This document shows positions 63,735 through 64,000 of a DNA stretch of 64,000 nt, one piece after another; within the stretch, counting starts at the first letter, position 1; every line of letters begins with the position of its first letter. This DNA comes from Mesostigma viride. Lineage: Eukaryota > Streptophyta > Mesostigmatophyceae > Mesostigmatales > Mesostigmataceae. Under the pieces are notes generated by a model, which saw only the letters and a list, made by a program, of their open reading frames with translations, ran no database searches and was not told the DNA's origin. The DNA lies in contig RPFO01000315.1 of the NCBI GenBank assembly GCA_009746045.1, forward strand, positions 62,001-126,000. Direction: 5' to 3'. A program made the translations under genes and the position numbers.

Positions 63735-64000
63735 GTGGGCCACGATGATGGACTAGTGTAGGGCATGCCTCCTCCCAAGTTTCTGCCCAATCCAAGCTCG
63801 TTTGCATATTTTGGGACCCTGGCCCACCCCTAACGGTGGGCACGTGCTAGCGCGCGCTAGGGACCATGGCACCCCTGGCCATGTCCACCCCCCAAACGAT
63901 GGACCTGCGAGCCCCCACTTTGCACACATGATGGACTAGTGTGGGGCATGCCTCCTCCCAAGTTTCAGCCCAATCCAAGCTCGTTTGCATATTTTAGGAC
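63735..64000 (+). repeat. 186-bp satellite, array 5 (runs off window)
   Basis: At least 1.4 copies of the copy A satellite, in sense orientation, starting about 30 bases after the donor at 63,704. It lies in an intron of copy B one position earlier than array 2 in copy A. Confidence 0.92.

Overview
This window is nuclear DNA of a eukaryote. Coding pieces are split by many short GT-AG introns (donors mostly GTGAGT or GTAAGT, acceptors mostly TGCAG), the Rep/helicase exons are very GC-rich, and no bacterial operon, rRNA or tRNA was recognised. The style fits a repeat-rich, GC-biased alga or other protist; a green-lineage alga is my weak best guess and the sequence does not settle it. I see no convincing ordinary host gene: nearly everything is transposon or repeat.

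Two large autonomous Helitrons (rolling-circle DNA transposons) frame the window. Copy A (1 to about 16.3 kb, 5' end outside) encodes, through exons whose phases agree, an N-terminal Helitron region, a HUH Rep nuclease, a PIF1-type helicase, an acidic linker and then four tandem ubiquitin-specific-protease-like (USP-like) modules. Copy B (about 44.9 to beyond 64 kb, 3' end outside) has a promoter-like TATA site, several small hydrophobic or basic exons, a series of duplicated exon pairs coding a repeated predicted-helical unit, an acidic exon, the Helitron zinc finger and the Rep domain. A minus-strand scrap of a third copy lies at 18.5-18.7 kb. A and B have similar Rep domains but are clearly diverged.

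The introns are loaded with repeats. A satellite of about 186 bp fills three introns of copy A and begins in an intron of copy B; a further run lies inverted just downstream of copy A. Copy B introns carry a 30-bp GCATGCATGCCAGCC minisatellite and a roughly 40-bp GAGCTATGCCAAAATTTT minisatellite. A 4.78-kb block of copy B (exons and repeats) is tandemly duplicated almost perfectly (50,746-55,529 and 55,530-60,310).

From 19.8 to 37.6 kb there is a macrosatellite of four full units plus partial ends, period 4.16-4.64 kb. Each unit carries a GC-rich hairpin block, a promoter-like block related to the start of copy B, and long (CCAG)n tracts. A diverged unit follows to 39.2 kb. Between 39.2 and 43.5 kb, minisatellite arrays enclose a fragment resembling a LINE ORF1 protein (minus strand) and two identical AT-rich islands related to the 3' flank of copy A.

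Working together: Rep would nick and join DNA ends, the helicase would unwind, and the USP-like modules might remove ubiquitin or act as scaffolds. The last is inference. The most novel items are the Rep-helicase-USP array fusion, the exon-pair-built N-terminal region, and the near-exclusive intronic placement of satellites.
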